Source: Sharpea azabuensis DSM 18934
GTDB lineage: Bacteria; Bacillota_I; Bacilli_A; Erysipelotrichales; Coprobacillaceae
Assembly: GCF_000702165.1 (NCBI RefSeq)
Contig: NZ_JNKU01000002.1
Span: 34,404-98,403, forward strand
Length of the DNA: 64,000 nucleotides
Direction: 5' to 3'
Shown: piece by piece, positions 1 through 8,054 of the stretch
Layout: each line of letters starts with the position of its first letter
Position numbering within the stretch: the stretch's first letter is position 1
Notes under the pieces: generated by a model
What the model was told of the DNA's origin: nothing
The model's database searches: none
Seen by the model: only the letters and a program-made list of their open reading frames with translations
Program-made: the position numbers and the translations under genes

Positions 1-1
1 T

Positions 2-649
2 CATGAGCTTTCAACATTGCATAAAGCAATCCATATCATAATAAGCGTTATTTTGATGCTTGTTGTACTGGTGGCATGCACATATTATGGTGTTGCTTCT
101 CTCTTTCTTAATGATGTTAAGGAAAGAAAGATTGCGAATCCTGCACAAAATGCGTATGCCTCATGGAAGTATTATGAAATCACCGATAACAACGGTTATA
201 CTACTACAAAGAACTACTATTATAGCCAGGATGGTCTCTTTTTCTTAAAAGCAAACTTGCCAGTTAGAAAATCTACTCAGAATAAACAAATGACGCAAAG
301 TGTACCATCTCAAGAAACACAGACAGAACCTGCACCAACCACACAGAATGACCCTATTGACAACAAGCAAGCTATTCTAGCTGTCTATAATTTCATAAAA
401 CAAGAAAGTCCTCTTGATCAGATGCAGTTAGAATATTTATATGATGCAAAGGGCAATCTCTATGCCAGGGTCGGCCAAAAGAAAGACAATGGCAAAACAT
501 ATTCCTATACACTTAATGACAATGGCATGAAAAGCGGTCAACGAGAGATTGTCCTAGAAAGACAAAGCGGATCGGAAGATGTACAGCTTGTTGATTTCTA
601 TTTGTATGATGGCAATAAGGTCGCTGATGAACATAAGACGAGCTGGTAA
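2..649 (+). CDS. membrane-anchored protein of unknown function, 5' end cut by window edge
   Basis: The reading frame is open to the left edge, so the true start probably lies outside the window. The first in-window start-like codon is a TTG at 17, with no ribosome site visible. One hydrophobic segment follows (IIISVILMLVVLVAC and on), then about 170 polar residues that should face outward. These include a Gln/Thr/Pro-rich linker (SQETQTEPAPTTQN) and a C-terminal part rich in Tyr and Asp. I recognise no family. A surface-exposed anchored protein is the most that can be said. Confidence 0.6.
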   Translation, partial: HELSTLHKAIHIIISVILMLVVLVACTYYGVASLFLNDVKERKIANPAQNAYASWKYYEITDNNGYTTTKNYYYSQDGLFFLKANLPVRKSTQNKQMTQSVPSQETQTEPAPTTQNDPIDNKQAILAVYNFIKQESPLDQMQLEYLYDAKGNLYARVGQKKDNGKTYSYTLNDNGMKSGQREIVLERQSGSEDVQLVDFYLYDGNKVADEHKTSW

Positions 650-670
650 AATTTTATAAAATTATATTGC

Positions 671-698
671 TTGCAATATATTAGAATTATGTTATACT
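671..698 (+). promoter_or_regulatory. sigma-A-type promoter of the DUF1304 gene
   Basis: TTGCAA (671-676), a 16-base spacer and TATACT (693-698) lie just before an AAGGAG ribosome site and the ATG at 723. Confidence 0.6.
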
Positions 699-722
699 GA
701 GGACACGTTAAGGAGATTATTT

Positions 723-1079
723 ATGAGTATAATTACAGAAATATTAGCCGTATTCGTTGCTTTAGAATTTTTCTATATTATGTATTTGGAGACTTTCGCA
801 ACAACAAGCGATAAGACAAGTCAGGTTTTCCAAATGTCAAAAGAAGAACTATCAAGAGATTCAGTGAAGACACTATTTAAGAACCAGGGCGTTTATAATG
901 GCTTAATCAGTATCTTGATTTTAATAGCATTATTTGTTTTTACTAGTAAGATAGCCATTATGATCTTGATGGGCTATATTATTCTTGTGGCACTGTATGG
1001 TGCTATTACAAGCAATCCAAAAATTCTGCTTATGCAAGGTGGTCTAGCCATTCTTACATTGATAAGTGCTTTATTCTAA
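723..1079 (+). CDS. DUF1304-family small integral membrane protein
   Basis: The 118-residue protein has about four hydrophobic segments: residues 3-22, then three closely packed ones between about 58 and 117. The charged loop between them (SDKTSQVFQMSKEELSRDSVKTLFKNQGVYNG) contains the FKNQGVYNG stretch that I recall as typical of DUF1304 proteins. The length fits that family. Function is unknown. The gene has its own promoter and a terminator directly after the stop, so it is monocistronic. The start is supported by AAGGAG about seven bases upstream. Confidence 0.75.
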   Translation: MSIITEILAVFVALEFFYIMYLETFATTSDKTSQVFQMSKEELSRDSVKTLFKNQGVYNGLISILILIALFVFTSKIAIMILMGYIILVALYGAITSNPKILLMQGGLAILTLISALF

Positions 1080-1104
1080 GATGGGATATAGGATTCCATC
1101 TTTT
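1078..1104 (+). terminator. intrinsic terminator after the DUF1304 gene
   Basis: AAGATGG (1078-1084) pairs with CCATCTT (1096-1102) and a short T run follows. The 5' arm overlaps the stop codon. Confidence 0.6.
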
Positions 1105-1159
1105 CTTATGGTCATATTCAGGACATATTTCTTCGATAGATTATTTGCGAGGTGAGTGT

Positions 1160-1411
1160 ATGTTTACAAGTCAGGTTGATATGAAAATGGTTCTTGAAAT
1201 TAATAAGAGTCTAAGAGACCATCAAATGCTAAGTGAAGTTCATACATATTCTGGTTGTGCTACATGTGGCTTGAGGCTGATGAGAAAAAATAATGAAGAT
1301 ATCAATATGATTCTTGATATCATTCAAGATTATCTAGATACAAAATGGATGAAAGTCTCACTTAATACCTACGATGAAGAGATGCTTTATATTAATTCTA
1401 AGTTTGAATAA
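1160..1411 (+). CDS. small protein of unknown function with a CxxC motif
   Basis: The protein has 83 residues from the ATG at 1160, which has GAGGTGA (1149-1155) at good spacing. An in-frame TTG at 1145 is a worse start because it precedes that site. The sequence is soluble and mixed alpha/beta in appearance. It carries YSGCATCGLRL around residue 33, a CxxC that could bind metal or be redox active. I recognise no family. It stands alone between two terminator- or palindrome-bounded genes. Confidence 0.6.
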   Translation: MFTSQVDMKMVLEINKSLRDHQMLSEVHTYSGCATCGLRLMRKNNEDINMILDIIQDYLDTKWMKVSLNTYDEEMLYINSKFE

Positions 1412-1416
1412 TATAT

Positions 1417-1439
1417 CATCTAGTATTGAATACGAGATG
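1417..1439. promoter_or_regulatory. 23-bp near-perfect palindrome before the hemolysin III promoter
   Basis: CATCTAGTATT (1417-1427) and AATACGAGATG (1429-1439) are inverted copies around one central base, with a single mismatch. There is no T run after it. It ends two bases before the -35 box at 1442, so an operator is at least as likely as a terminator. Confidence 0.45.
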
Positions 1440-1441
1440 TA

Positions 1442-1470
1442 TTGACATTGAATATTAAAAGTGTTATCCT
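1442..1470 (+). promoter_or_regulatory. promoter of the hemolysin III-family gene
   Basis: TTGACA (1442-1447), 17 bases, TATCCT (1465-1470). The transcript would start about 12 bases before the AGGAGG ribosome site. Confidence 0.65.
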
Positions 1471-1489
1471 ACGTCCAGGAGGCGATAGT

Positions 1490-2167
1490 ATGGAACGAAC
1501 AAAACTTAAAGATAGAGTCTTGCCAAGCTATACAAAAGGTGAAGAAATCTTCAATATGGTAACCCATATAGTTGGTGGAGCAATGGGCGTTGTTGCCTTA
1601 GTGCTCTGTGTTATCTTTTCAGCTATTCACCATGATGGCTATGCATTGGCAGGCAGTATTGTCTATGGCTTAAGCATGATTATTCTTTTTACAATGTCAT
1701 CAATATATCATGGCATTAGTCCTAAGCATCAAATCGCAAAAAAAGTATTTCAGATTATGGACCATGATACGATTTTTGTCTTGATTGCAGGAACATATAC
1801 ACCTATCCTGCTTGTAACGATTCGAGAAGCTGATCCATTCTGGGCATGGACACTCTTGGCTATTGTCTGGGGTATATCTATTTTAGGTATTGTCCTGAAT
1901 TCCATCGATATTGAACGCTTTAAAGTATTCTCGATGATTTGCTACTTAGGGTTGGGATGGTGCATCGTATTTAAGTTCAACTTATTATTAAGTCATATGG
2001 CACTTAATGGTATTATCTTGCTTGTTGCTGGAGGAGTTGCCTACACGGTTGGATGTATTTTCTATAAGCTAGGGGATACAAAGAAATATATGCATTCTAT
2101 ATGGCATATATGGATTCTTATTGGTGCATTATGTCATTTCCTGACAATTTTGCTTTATGTCATCTAA
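1490..2167 (+). CDS. hemolysin III / PAQR-family membrane protein
   Basis: The 225-residue protein has seven probable membrane helices. It carries the family's conserved polar motifs: HIVGG near the N-terminus, SSIYHG after helix 2, DHDTIFVLIAGTYTP in helix 3, and HSIWHIWILIGALCHF near the end. The Ser, Asp and His residues of these motifs form the zinc site of PAQR-type hydrolases. Bacterial members (YqfA/HlyIII) act in membrane lipid homeostasis; true haemolytic activity is doubtful. The ATG at 1490 is chosen because AGGAGG lies just upstream; the in-frame TTG at 1442 is the -35 box itself. Confidence 0.9.
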   Translation: MERTKLKDRVLPSYTKGEEIFNMVTHIVGGAMGVVALVLCVIFSAIHHDGYALAGSIVYGLSMIILFTMSSIYHGISPKHQIAKKVFQIMDHDTIFVLIAGTYTPILLVTIREADPFWAWTLLAIVWGISILGIVLNSIDIERFKVFSMICYLGLGWCIVFKFNLLLSHMALNGIILLVAGGVAYTVGCIFYKLGDTKKYMHSIWHIWILIGALCHFLTILLYVI

Positions 2168-2197
2168 CTCAATTCTATATTGAATTGAGTTTTTTTT
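2166..2197 (+). terminator. intrinsic terminator after the hemolysin III gene
   Basis: AACTCAATTC (2166-2175) pairs perfectly with GAATTGAGTT (2182-2191), followed by eight T residues. Confidence 0.85.
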
Positions 2198-2213
2198 ATG
2201 AACCCTCTATAAT
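2185..2213 (+). promoter_or_regulatory. promoter of the lspA operon, embedded in the previous terminator
   Basis: TTGAGT (2185-2190), 17 bases, TATAAT (2208-2213). The -35 box is part of the 3' arm of the preceding terminator and the spacer holds its T run. Confidence 0.7.
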
Positions 2214-2232
2214 AGTCACGAAGGAGATAAAT

Positions 2233-2736
2233 ATGAAAATATCTAATCGTAATAAAATACTATATTTATTAACTATTTTAGTTGTTCTTGGGGGTGATCT
2301 TCTTACCAAAACAATCGTCAATCATCAAATGAAAGTAGGAGCAAGTTATGAGCTTATTGAGAACTTCTTCTATTTCACAAATATCCATAATACAGGTGCA
2401 GCCTGGGGTATATTTGCGGGACATATAGAATTCTTTTATGTCATTACAATTATTGCAGCGATAGCCATTATCTATTATTTTTTACACTCTAATGAAGACC
2501 AGGCGATTTTCCGATATGGGCTTGTACTTGTCTTTGCTGGTTTATTAGGTAATCTTTATGATCGTGTTATTTTTAAATATGTGCGCGATTTTATTGATTT
2601 TATTATTTTTGGTTATGATTTCCCAATCTTTAATGTAGCGGATATGGGCGTGGTGATTGGGATGTTTTTGATTATTATTGATTTATTAATAGGAGAATAT
2701 AAACAATGGAAATTCAATCAATCACACCCACAGTAG
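2233..2736 (+). CDS. lspA: lipoprotein signal peptidase (signal peptidase II)
   Basis: Aspartyl protease that removes signal peptides from prolipoproteins in the membrane. The 167 residues form four membrane helices. The family motifs are present: NTGAAWG (53-59), GNLYDR (106-111), and the catalytic aspartates in RDFIDF (D119) and FNVAD (D137). The ATG at 2233 follows AAGGAG by six bases. It is first in an operon with rluD, which overlaps its 3' end by 31 bases, the usual lspA-rluD arrangement of Firmicutes. A likely substrate in this window is the ABC-transporter lipoprotein at 5833. Confidence 0.95.
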   Translation: MKISNRNKILYLLTILVVLGGDLLTKTIVNHQMKVGASYELIENFFYFTNIHNTGAAWGIFAGHIEFFYVITIIAAIAIIYYFLHSNEDQAIFRYGLVLVFAGLLGNLYDRVIFKYVRDFIDFIIFGYDFPIFNVADMGVVIGMFLIIIDLLIGEYKQWKFNQSHPQ

Positions 2737-3629
2737 AAGAAAAGGGTATGCGTATTGACAAGCTTCTACAAAAGCATTTCATAGATGAAAGCAGAACAAC
2801 TCTTCAGAACTGGATCAAAGAAGGTTGTGTCTGCATCGATGATAAGCCTGTCAAGGCAAGTCGCAAGGTAGAGCCTAATGAAGTGATTAATGTTACAATT
2901 CCTGATCCAGTTGATACAACAATTGCACCAGAAAATATTCCTCTTGATGTTGTCTATGAGGATCATGATGTTATTGTTGTTAATAAGCCATCAGGTATGA
3001 TTGTTCATCCAAGTGCAGGCATCTACTCAGGTACGCTCGTGAATGCGTTGCTTTATCACTGTGATGATTTATCAAGCATTAATGGTGTTAACCGTCCAGG
3101 TATTGTCCATCGTATCGATAAGGAAACAAGCGGACTCTTAATGGTTGCGAAGAATGATAAGGCACATCGCTCTTTATCTGCACAGCTTGAAGAACATAGT
3201 GTCATTAGACGTTATGTAGCTCTTGTCCATGGTGTCATCCCTCATAATAAGGGACGTATAGTTGCACCAATTGGTCGTGATCCTGATGATCGACAGAAAA
3301 TGGCAGTTACTGACAAGAATGCTAAAGAAGCAATCACCAACTTTACGGTGCTAGAACGCTTTGATGATATGACCTTAATTGAATGTCGTCTAGAAACAGG
3401 AAGAACACATCAGATTCGTGTGCATATGCAATATATCGGCTATCCGGTCTATGGTGATCCAAAATATGGCAGACGTTCGGATGACACAAGTCATGGACAG
3501 TATCTTCATGCAAAGATTCTTGGCTTCAAGCATCCAACAACAGGAGAACAAATGCTTTTTGAAGCAAAACTACCAGATTATTTTGAAGAGAAGATTGAAG
3601 AATTGAGACAGGTGAAGAATAATGGCTAA
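2706..3629 (+). CDS. rluD: RluA/RluD-family 23S rRNA pseudouridine synthase
   Basis: The 307-residue protein has an N-terminal S4 RNA-binding domain (about residues 15-75) and a pseudouridine synthase domain. The catalytic motif HRIDKETSGLL holds the nucleophilic Asp, and GRTHQIRVHM lies further on. By family and by its place after lspA it should isomerise uridines in large-subunit rRNA, but the exact sites cannot be read from sequence. The ATG lies inside lspA and is preceded by AGGAG at suitable distance, so translation is probably coupled. The following deaminase gene overlaps its end by eight bases. Confidence 0.88.
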   Translation: MEIQSITPTVEEKGMRIDKLLQKHFIDESRTTLQNWIKEGCVCIDDKPVKASRKVEPNEVINVTIPDPVDTTIAPENIPLDVVYEDHDVIVVNKPSGMIVHPSAGIYSGTLVNALLYHCDDLSSINGVNRPGIVHRIDKETSGLLMVAKNDKAHRSLSAQLEEHSVIRRYVALVHGVIPHNKGRIVAPIGRDPDDRQKMAVTDKNAKEAITNFTVLERFDDMTLIECRLETGRTHQIRVHMQYIGYPVYGDPKYGRRSDDTSHGQYLHAKILGFKHPTTGEQMLFEAKLPDYFEEKIEELRQVKNNG

Positions 3630-4095
3630 TACAGTATTATCCTGGGATGAGTACTTTATGGGAGTCGCTAAGCTTTCAGCTTTACGTTCAAAAGATCCTA
3701 ATACACAAGTAGGATGCTGCATTGTGAATACGAATAACCGTATTGTTGGAGTTGGCTACAATGGCATGCCCTGGGGATCGGAAGATAGTCATATGCCTTG
3801 GGATGTTCGAAGTGGATCTTTAGAGGAGACTAAATATGCCTATGTTGTGCATGCAGAATTAAATGCCATTCTTAATTCTACATCTGACCTACATGGCTGT
3901 CGCCTCTATGTTTCCTTATTTCCATGCAATGAATGTGCAAAGGCTATTGTTCAGGCAGGAATTAAAGAAATTATCTATGAAGATGAAAAATACAAGAATA
4001 CTCCTGGTGATATCGCTTCAAAGCGTATCTTAAAGGCCGCAGGTGTAAAATGTCGGAAAGTTCCTCATCTTGAAGTTCAGGTAAAAAGAGGCTAA
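3622..4095 (+). CDS. deoxycytidylate (dCMP) deaminase family protein
   Basis: Zinc enzyme converting dCMP to dUMP for thymidylate synthesis. The 157 residues carry the cytidine-deaminase zinc site: HAELNAI with the catalytic Glu, and PCNEC with two Cys ligands. The extra N-terminal segment (NTQVGCCIVN, GYNGMPWG) is typical of ComEB/dCMP deaminases rather than cytidine deaminases. It is third in the lspA operon, overlapping rluD and ending one base before the PHP gene. A tRNA-modifying deaminase is less likely because of the GYNGMP motif. Confidence 0.88.
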   Translation: MANTVLSWDEYFMGVAKLSALRSKDPNTQVGCCIVNTNNRIVGVGYNGMPWGSEDSHMPWDVRSGSLEETKYAYVVHAELNAILNSTSDLHGCRLYVSLFPCNECAKAIVQAGIKEIIYEDEKYKNTPGDIASKRILKAAGVKCRKVPHLEVQVKRG

Positions 4096-4096
4096 T

Positions 4097-4939
4097 ATGA
4101 GCTATTCACATATTGACTTACATATGCATTCAACATGTAGTGATGGCAGTGATGATCCATTAACTTTGCTGGAGCATGTAAGAGAAGCACATATCACTAC
4201 TTTTAGCTTGACTGATCATGATACGATTAAAGGCAATGCTATAATAAGAGAACATGTACAACAAGATATGACTTTTATCAATGGCATTGAATTTTCAACA
4301 ATTACACCAATACGACAGGCACATATTCTTGGCTATGGCTTTGATGAAACGAATGAAGTGCTTATTGAAGCCATTCAAAAAGGAGAAGCTTTGCGCAAGC
4401 ATAAGTTAGAAGTGCGTCTCGGTTATCTGAAGCAACAAGGCGTTATCTTAAAAGAAGAAGATATTGATGATCTAAGAAGCTTGGAGATTGCTGCAAAGCC
4501 GCATATCGCCCGTGCTTTAATAAAGAATGGCTATGGCTCAACAATTACGGAAGCCATCAATACCTATTTATCAGGTTGTCCTCAAGAAAATGACCGTCTG
4601 GATGCAAGAAGTGCGATTAAAGCAATCAAGGCGGCTATAGGAAGGGTGATCTGGGCACATCCATTGGGCGGTGAAAATGTTAAAAGGATGAGTGAAGAAC
4701 GATTCTATAAACAACTGCATTTTTTACTTGATGCAGGGATTGAAGGACTTGAAGTCTATTATTCGCGTTATAATCAAGATGAGGTGGCATTTTTAGAAAA
4801 TGTTGCTAATAAGTATCATTTGCTTATAAGCGGAGGCAGTGATTACCATGGCAAGAATAAGAATATTCATCTCGGAGAATTGAATGCCTTTGGTAAAGAA
4901 ATTGTCAAGGAAAAGTTAACGATCATAGAAAATATATGA
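4097..4939 (+). CDS. PHP-domain phosphoesterase (RNase AM / nucleoside bisphosphate phosphatase type)
   Basis: The 280-residue protein consists of a single PHP domain. The metal-binding motifs are visible: HIDLHMHSTCSDG at the N-terminus, SLTDHDTI (about 38-45), the FING(I)EF region, PHIARAL mid-protein, WAHPLGG (about 191) and SGGSDYHG near the end. Family members (YciV/TrpH type) hydrolyse 3',5'-nucleoside bisphosphates or trim short RNAs. Last gene of the lspA operon; the start is one base after the deaminase stop. Confidence 0.85.
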   Translation: MSYSHIDLHMHSTCSDGSDDPLTLLEHVREAHITTFSLTDHDTIKGNAIIREHVQQDMTFINGIEFSTITPIRQAHILGYGFDETNEVLIEAIQKGEALRKHKLEVRLGYLKQQGVILKEEDIDDLRSLEIAAKPHIARALIKNGYGSTITEAINTYLSGCPQENDRLDARSAIKAIKAAIGRVIWAHPLGGENVKRMSEERFYKQLHFLLDAGIEGLEVYYSRYNQDEVAFLENVANKYHLLISGGSDYHGKNKNIHLGELNAFGKEIVKEKLTIIENI

Positions 4940-4964
4940 TTTTTGAAAAAAACGAGTAATCTGT

Positions 4965-4992
4965 TTGAACATCTTACACCTTTCGATATACT
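4965..4992 (+). promoter_or_regulatory. promoter of the small genes at 5014 and 5277
   Basis: TTGAAC (4965-4970), 16 bases, TATACT (4987-4992), followed by a GAAGGTGA ribosome site and the ATG at 5014. Confidence 0.6.
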
Positions 4993-5013
4993 GAGCTTAA
5001 AGAAGGTGAAGAT

Positions 5014-5259
5014 ATGAATAACAAGGCTTATGAAAGTGGCTATCTTGAAGGAAAGAGCGAAGGCTTTGAGCAAGGGGTTAGCTATGGGGCAAACCGAATG
5101 TTTGAAACAATCTTCACGGCATATCAGGAGAATGGGCTATCGCTAAAGAAACTCAAGAAAATCCAAAAGGAATTCTTTGATTCATTAGAAGCTAGTAATG
5201 GAGATGAGAATATTGCTGATTTCACAATGGCTGATGAAGTGGAAGAATTTAATGATTAA
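5014..5259 (+). CDS. small hydrophilic protein of unknown function
   Basis: The protein has 81 residues, no membrane segment, and is mostly helical by composition. The N-terminal part has a repeated Gly/Glu pattern (SGYLEGKSEGFEQGVSYG), then a basic helix (LSLKKLKKIQKEFF) and an acidic tail ending DEVEEFND. No family recognised. It has its own promoter and is followed 17 bases later by another small gene with a good ribosome site, so the two are probably cotranscribed. Confidence 0.55.
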   Translation: MNNKAYESGYLEGKSEGFEQGVSYGANRMFETIFTAYQENGLSLKKLKKIQKEFFDSLEASNGDENIADFTMADEVEEFND

Positions 5260-5276
5260 AAGCTGGAGGAGAAGAT

Positions 5277-5531
5277 ATGCAGGCGTTATTAAGTATTTTA
5301 GCCCTGATTGGGGCTGCAATATGCCTTTATATCACTGTCAAATGCTTCATGCTGCATAGTGATATTGAGGAATTTCATGCATCATGTTCAAGATATCTGG
5401 ATGAGATTCAGGAAGTGAATAAGGAACTTGATGAAGCTGAAATAAATTTACGAGCATTAAATCGCACTATTGAGCTTACAAATAAGATTGCTAGCAAGAT
5501 TAATGCGTTCTTGGATAAATTTGCGTTTTAA
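5277..5531 (+). CDS. small single-pass membrane protein with coiled coil
   Basis: The 84-residue protein begins with one hydrophobic helix (residues 2-24, LLSILALIGAAICLYITV). A cytoplasmic or external segment rich in Glu, Leu and Asn follows (about 40-78, EVNKELDEAEINLRALNRTIEL), with the heptad look of a coiled coil. GGAGGAGAAG precedes the ATG. Function unknown. It is the second gene of a two-gene unit, and its stop lies three bases before the -35 box of the next T-box leader. Confidence 0.55.
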   Translation: MQALLSILALIGAAICLYITVKCFMLHSDIEEFHASCSRYLDEIQEVNKELDEAEINLRALNRTIELTNKIASKINAFLDKFAF

Positions 5532-5534
5532 TTG

Positions 5535-5563
5535 TTGACAAATGCAAAATGCATGTTTATTAT
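5535..5563 (+). promoter_or_regulatory. promoter of the arginine-type T-box leader
   Basis: TTGACA (5535-5540), 17 bases, TATTAT (5558-5563). The transcript would begin about ten bases before the Stem I of the T-box. Confidence 0.7.
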
Positions 5564-5574
5564 ATTCGTAAATA

Positions 5575-5800
5575 AACAAACTTAGTGACGAAGAGAGTAG
5601 TCCTGCTTGAGGCTTATAGCGACCTAGTGGTGGTGAAAGACTAGGAGGGAGAGCATGATGAACCGCACTTCTGAAAGGTTTGCCTGAATGAGTAGGGCAA
5701 AAGGTTTTCCGCCTTAAGGATAGAGAGGATTCTAAGGAATCAAGAAGAGTGGTACCGCGTACTTATTACGTCTCTTGCATATGCAAGAGACGTTTTTCGT
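5575..5800 (+). promoter_or_regulatory. T-box riboswitch leader, specifier CGC (arginine)
   Basis: The leader has the Stem I base GAAG/CTTC, the AGAGAGTAG specifier-loop strand, and an apical hairpin closed by CCTAGT/ACTAGG around GGTGGTGAAAG. The T-box AGAGTGGTACCGCG lies at 5746-5759, followed by the terminator. Aligning the specifier loop with the two synthetase leaders in this window (TAC before ACTTTGG at tyrS, GAC before ACTTTGG at hisS) puts CGC (5664-5666) in the specifier position before ACTTCTG. CGC is an arginine codon. Uncharged tRNA-Arg should allow read-through into the transporter genes. Confidence 0.88.
5768..5797 (+). terminator. T-box-controlled terminator
   Basis: ACGTCTCTTGCAT pairs with ATGCAAGAGACGT without a separate loop, followed by a T run. 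It competes with the antiterminator that contains the T-box sequence. Confidence 0.85.
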
Positions 5801-5832
5801 TATTGAGTTAAAAGTGTAGGGGGATAAAGATT

Positions 5833-6612
5833 ATGAAAACAAAGAAATTATTAACAATTGCTTTAACTGGTGTTGTTGCTGTTGGTTTAGTTGGCTGTGG
5901 TGCTTCAGGCGATAAGACATCAAATGGCAAGAAAGTTGTGACTGTAGAAATTGCTACTTCTCCAGACTATCCACCATATGAATCATTAGACAAGAAAGGT
6001 AATATTGTTGGCTTTGATGCTGATATGGTGAAATATCTTGATAAGGCCATGGATACAAAGGATACTGATTATAAGTTCCATTGGAATCAGATGAGCTTTG
6101 ATAACATCATCAGTCAGATTCAGGCTGATCAGGTTGATTTAGGAGTATCAGGTTTCACTTATGACAAGAAGAGAAAAGTAGAATGGTCTAATCCATATAC
6201 TGCAACTGCTCAGGTCGCTGTTGTCGCAAAGAATTCAGCTATTAATTCACCTAAAGATCTTGAAGGCAAGAAGCTAGCTGCTCAGGCAGGCGCAACTGGC
6301 GAAGAAGCTGCTAAATCAGTCAAAGGTGCTCAGGTTTCAACTGTCAAGAATGCTCAGCAGATCTTCCCTGCTTTAACTGCTGGTCAGTATGATGCAATTA
6401 TCGTTGACTTAGCGGTTGCTAATGAATATGCAAAAAATGGTGCATACAAAGTGCTTGATCAGTCATTATTAGATGAAAAGAACTACATCATTGCTAAACA
6501 GGGTAATAAAGATTTAATCAAAGCTGTTAATGCTGGCTTAAAGAAATTCATGTCTAGTGATGATTATAAGACATTAACTGACAAATATGGCTTAAAAGCT
6601 TACAAGGCTTAA
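5833..6612 (+). CDS. amino acid ABC transporter, substrate-binding lipoprotein
   Basis: The 259-residue protein has a lipoprotein signal peptide: MKTKK, a hydrophobic core, and the lipobox LVGC with Cys22. The rest is a family-3 solute-binding fold. PDYPPYESLDKKGNIVGFDADM matches the N-terminal lobe of polar amino acid binding proteins, and ADQVDLGVSGF and IVDLAVANEY come later. The CGC T-box upstream and the adjacent permease and ATPase suggest arginine or a related cationic amino acid as substrate; this is inference. First gene of a four-gene operon. Confidence 0.9.
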   Translation: MKTKKLLTIALTGVVAVGLVGCGASGDKTSNGKKVVTVEIATSPDYPPYESLDKKGNIVGFDADMVKYLDKAMDTKDTDYKFHWNQMSFDNIISQIQADQVDLGVSGFTYDKKRKVEWSNPYTATAQVAVVAKNSAINSPKDLEGKKLAAQAGATGEEAAKSVKGAQVSTVKNAQQIFPALTAGQYDAIIVDLAVANEYAKNGAYKVLDQSLLDEKNYIIAKQGNKDLIKAVNAGLKKFMSSDDYKTLTDKYGLKAYKA

Positions 6613-6631
6613 TCCTTAAAGGAGGAATTCA

Positions 6632-7315
6632 ATGTTTCCAGCGTTCAGTAAAGTTGTAACATTAGAAAATTTATTAATCTTACTTAAAGGGGCTCTGCTG
6701 TCATTAGGACTGGCAGCAGGTTCTCTTTTAATCGGTTTGGCAATCGCAATCTTAATTGCTTTACTACGTTTTTCAACAAAGAAGATCTGTCATATTATTG
6801 CCAACATCTATGTAGAATTCTTTAGAGGTACACCAATGCTTGTTCAGATTATGTATCTCTTTACGGTTGTTCCTATTGTCATTTCCTTGATTGTAGGACA
6901 TCGTGTCAGAATCAATCCTGTTATTGTTGGTCTTATAGCCCTGAGCTTAAACTCTGGGGCCTATCAGGCTGAATATATTCGTGGGGGCATTAATGGTGTG
7001 GACAAAGGACAGAAAGAAGCTTGCGAAACACTTGGCTTATCGCGTACGGATATGATGCGCTTTGTCATCTTGCCACAGGCTTTCAGACTTGCTATTCCTT
7101 CAATGGTTGGGGAATTCGTGACTTTGATTAAGGATTCATCATTGCTTATGACAATTGGTGCTCTTGAACTCTTTGGCCAGGCCAATAAGATTGGTAATAT
7201 CTACTATGATTATATGACACCAGAAACAATTTCCATTTTCTATTATCTCATTATGACATTAACGATTTCATATTTTGCAAGAAAGCTAGAAAAGAGGTTA
7301 GCAAGAAGTGTCTAA
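6632..7315 (+). CDS. amino acid ABC transporter, permease (HisM/GlnP family)
   Basis: The 227-residue inner-membrane permease has about five helices. It carries the conserved ATPase-contact loop [24 protein letters not shown] (in two parts, about residues 129-153) and the N-terminal [13 protein letters not shown] signature of the polar amino acid family. AAAGGAGG lies ten bases before the ATG. It is cotranscribed with the binding protein 19 bases upstream and overlaps the ATPase gene by eight bases. One permease gene implies a homodimer. Confidence 0.92.
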   Translation: MFPAFSKVVTLENLLILLKGALLSLGLAAGSLLIGLAIAILIALLRFSTKKICHIIANIYVEFFRGTPMLVQIMYLFTVVPIVISLIVGHRVRINPVIVGLIALSLNSGAYQAEYIRGGINGVDKGQKEACETLGLSRTDMMRFVILPQAFRLAIPSMVGEFVTLIKDSSLLMTIGALELFGQANKIGNIYYDYMTPETISIFYYLIMTLTISYFARKLEKRLARSV

Positions 7316-8054
7316 TACAACAATGATTAAAGTAGAACATATTTCAAAACAATTTGGTTCTCTAAAAGCACTTGATGATGTTTCTTTAGAAGTTTCTAAA
7401 GGTGAGATCGTTTGCTTGCTTGGCCCATCAGGCTCTGGTAAGTCAACACTGATTCGTGCCATCAATGGTCTTGAGACACCGGAAAATGGAAAGATTTATT
7501 TTGAAGGCGAAGAGTATGATAAGAAGAATGCTGCTAAATATCATCAGCAACGCTTAAAGATGGGCTTTGTTTTCCAGCATTTCAATCTCTTTCCAAATAT
7601 GACGGTTTTAGAAAACTTGACTTTAGCGCAGATCAGAGTCAAGAAGATTGATGAAAAACAGGCAGAAGAGACAGCCATGCGTTATTTAACACGTGTTGGC
7701 TTAGCTGAAAAACGTGATGAATATCCTAATAAATTATCAGGCGGGCAGAAGCAGCGTGTAGCCATTGCTAGAAGTCTTTGCATGAATCCTGATATTATGC
7801 TTTTTGATGAACCAACAAGTGCTCTTGATCCTGAAATGGTTGAAGAAGTCCTTGAAGTTATGCAGTCACTAGGCAAGGAGGGCATGACAATGATCATTGT
7901 CACACATGAAATGGGCTTCGCACGTACCGTAGCTGATCGTGTTGTTTTCCTTGAAGATGGACACATTGTGGAAGAGAATGAAGCTAAGGCATTCTTCAGC
8001 CATCCACAAAGTGAACGTGCCCAGCTATTCTTAAGTAAGGTTATGCATCAATAA
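7308..8054 (+). CDS. amino acid ABC transporter, ATP-binding subunit
   Basis: The 248-residue ABC ATPase has Walker [10 protein letters not shown], the Q-loop region [16 protein letters not shown], signature LSGGQKQR, Walker [13 protein letters not shown] and the switch His in IVTHEMGFA. These are typical of HisP/GlnQ/ArtP proteins. The GTG at 7308 is preferred because GAGG lies ten bases upstream and it gives coupling to the permease; an ATG at 7323 is possible. The stop overlaps the aminotransferase start (TAATG). Confidence 0.93.
   Translation: MSNTTMIKVEHISKQFGSLKALDDVSLEVSKGEIVCLLGPSGSGKSTLIRAINGLETPENGKIYFEGEEYDKKNAAKYHQQRLKMGFVFQHFNLFPNMTVLENLTLAQIRVKKIDEKQAEETAMRYLTRVGLAEKRDEYPNKLSGGQKQRVAIARSLCMNPDIMLFDEPTSALDPEMVEEVLEVMQSLGKEGMTMIIVTHEMGFARTVADRVVFLEDGHIVEENEAKAFFSHPQSERAQLFLSKVMHQ

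Noticed and set aside
5651..5661. ATG (Met) as specifier of the first T-box
   Set aside because: Alignment on the bases following the specifier in the other two leaders puts CGC, not ATG, in place. ATG lies five or more bases too early.
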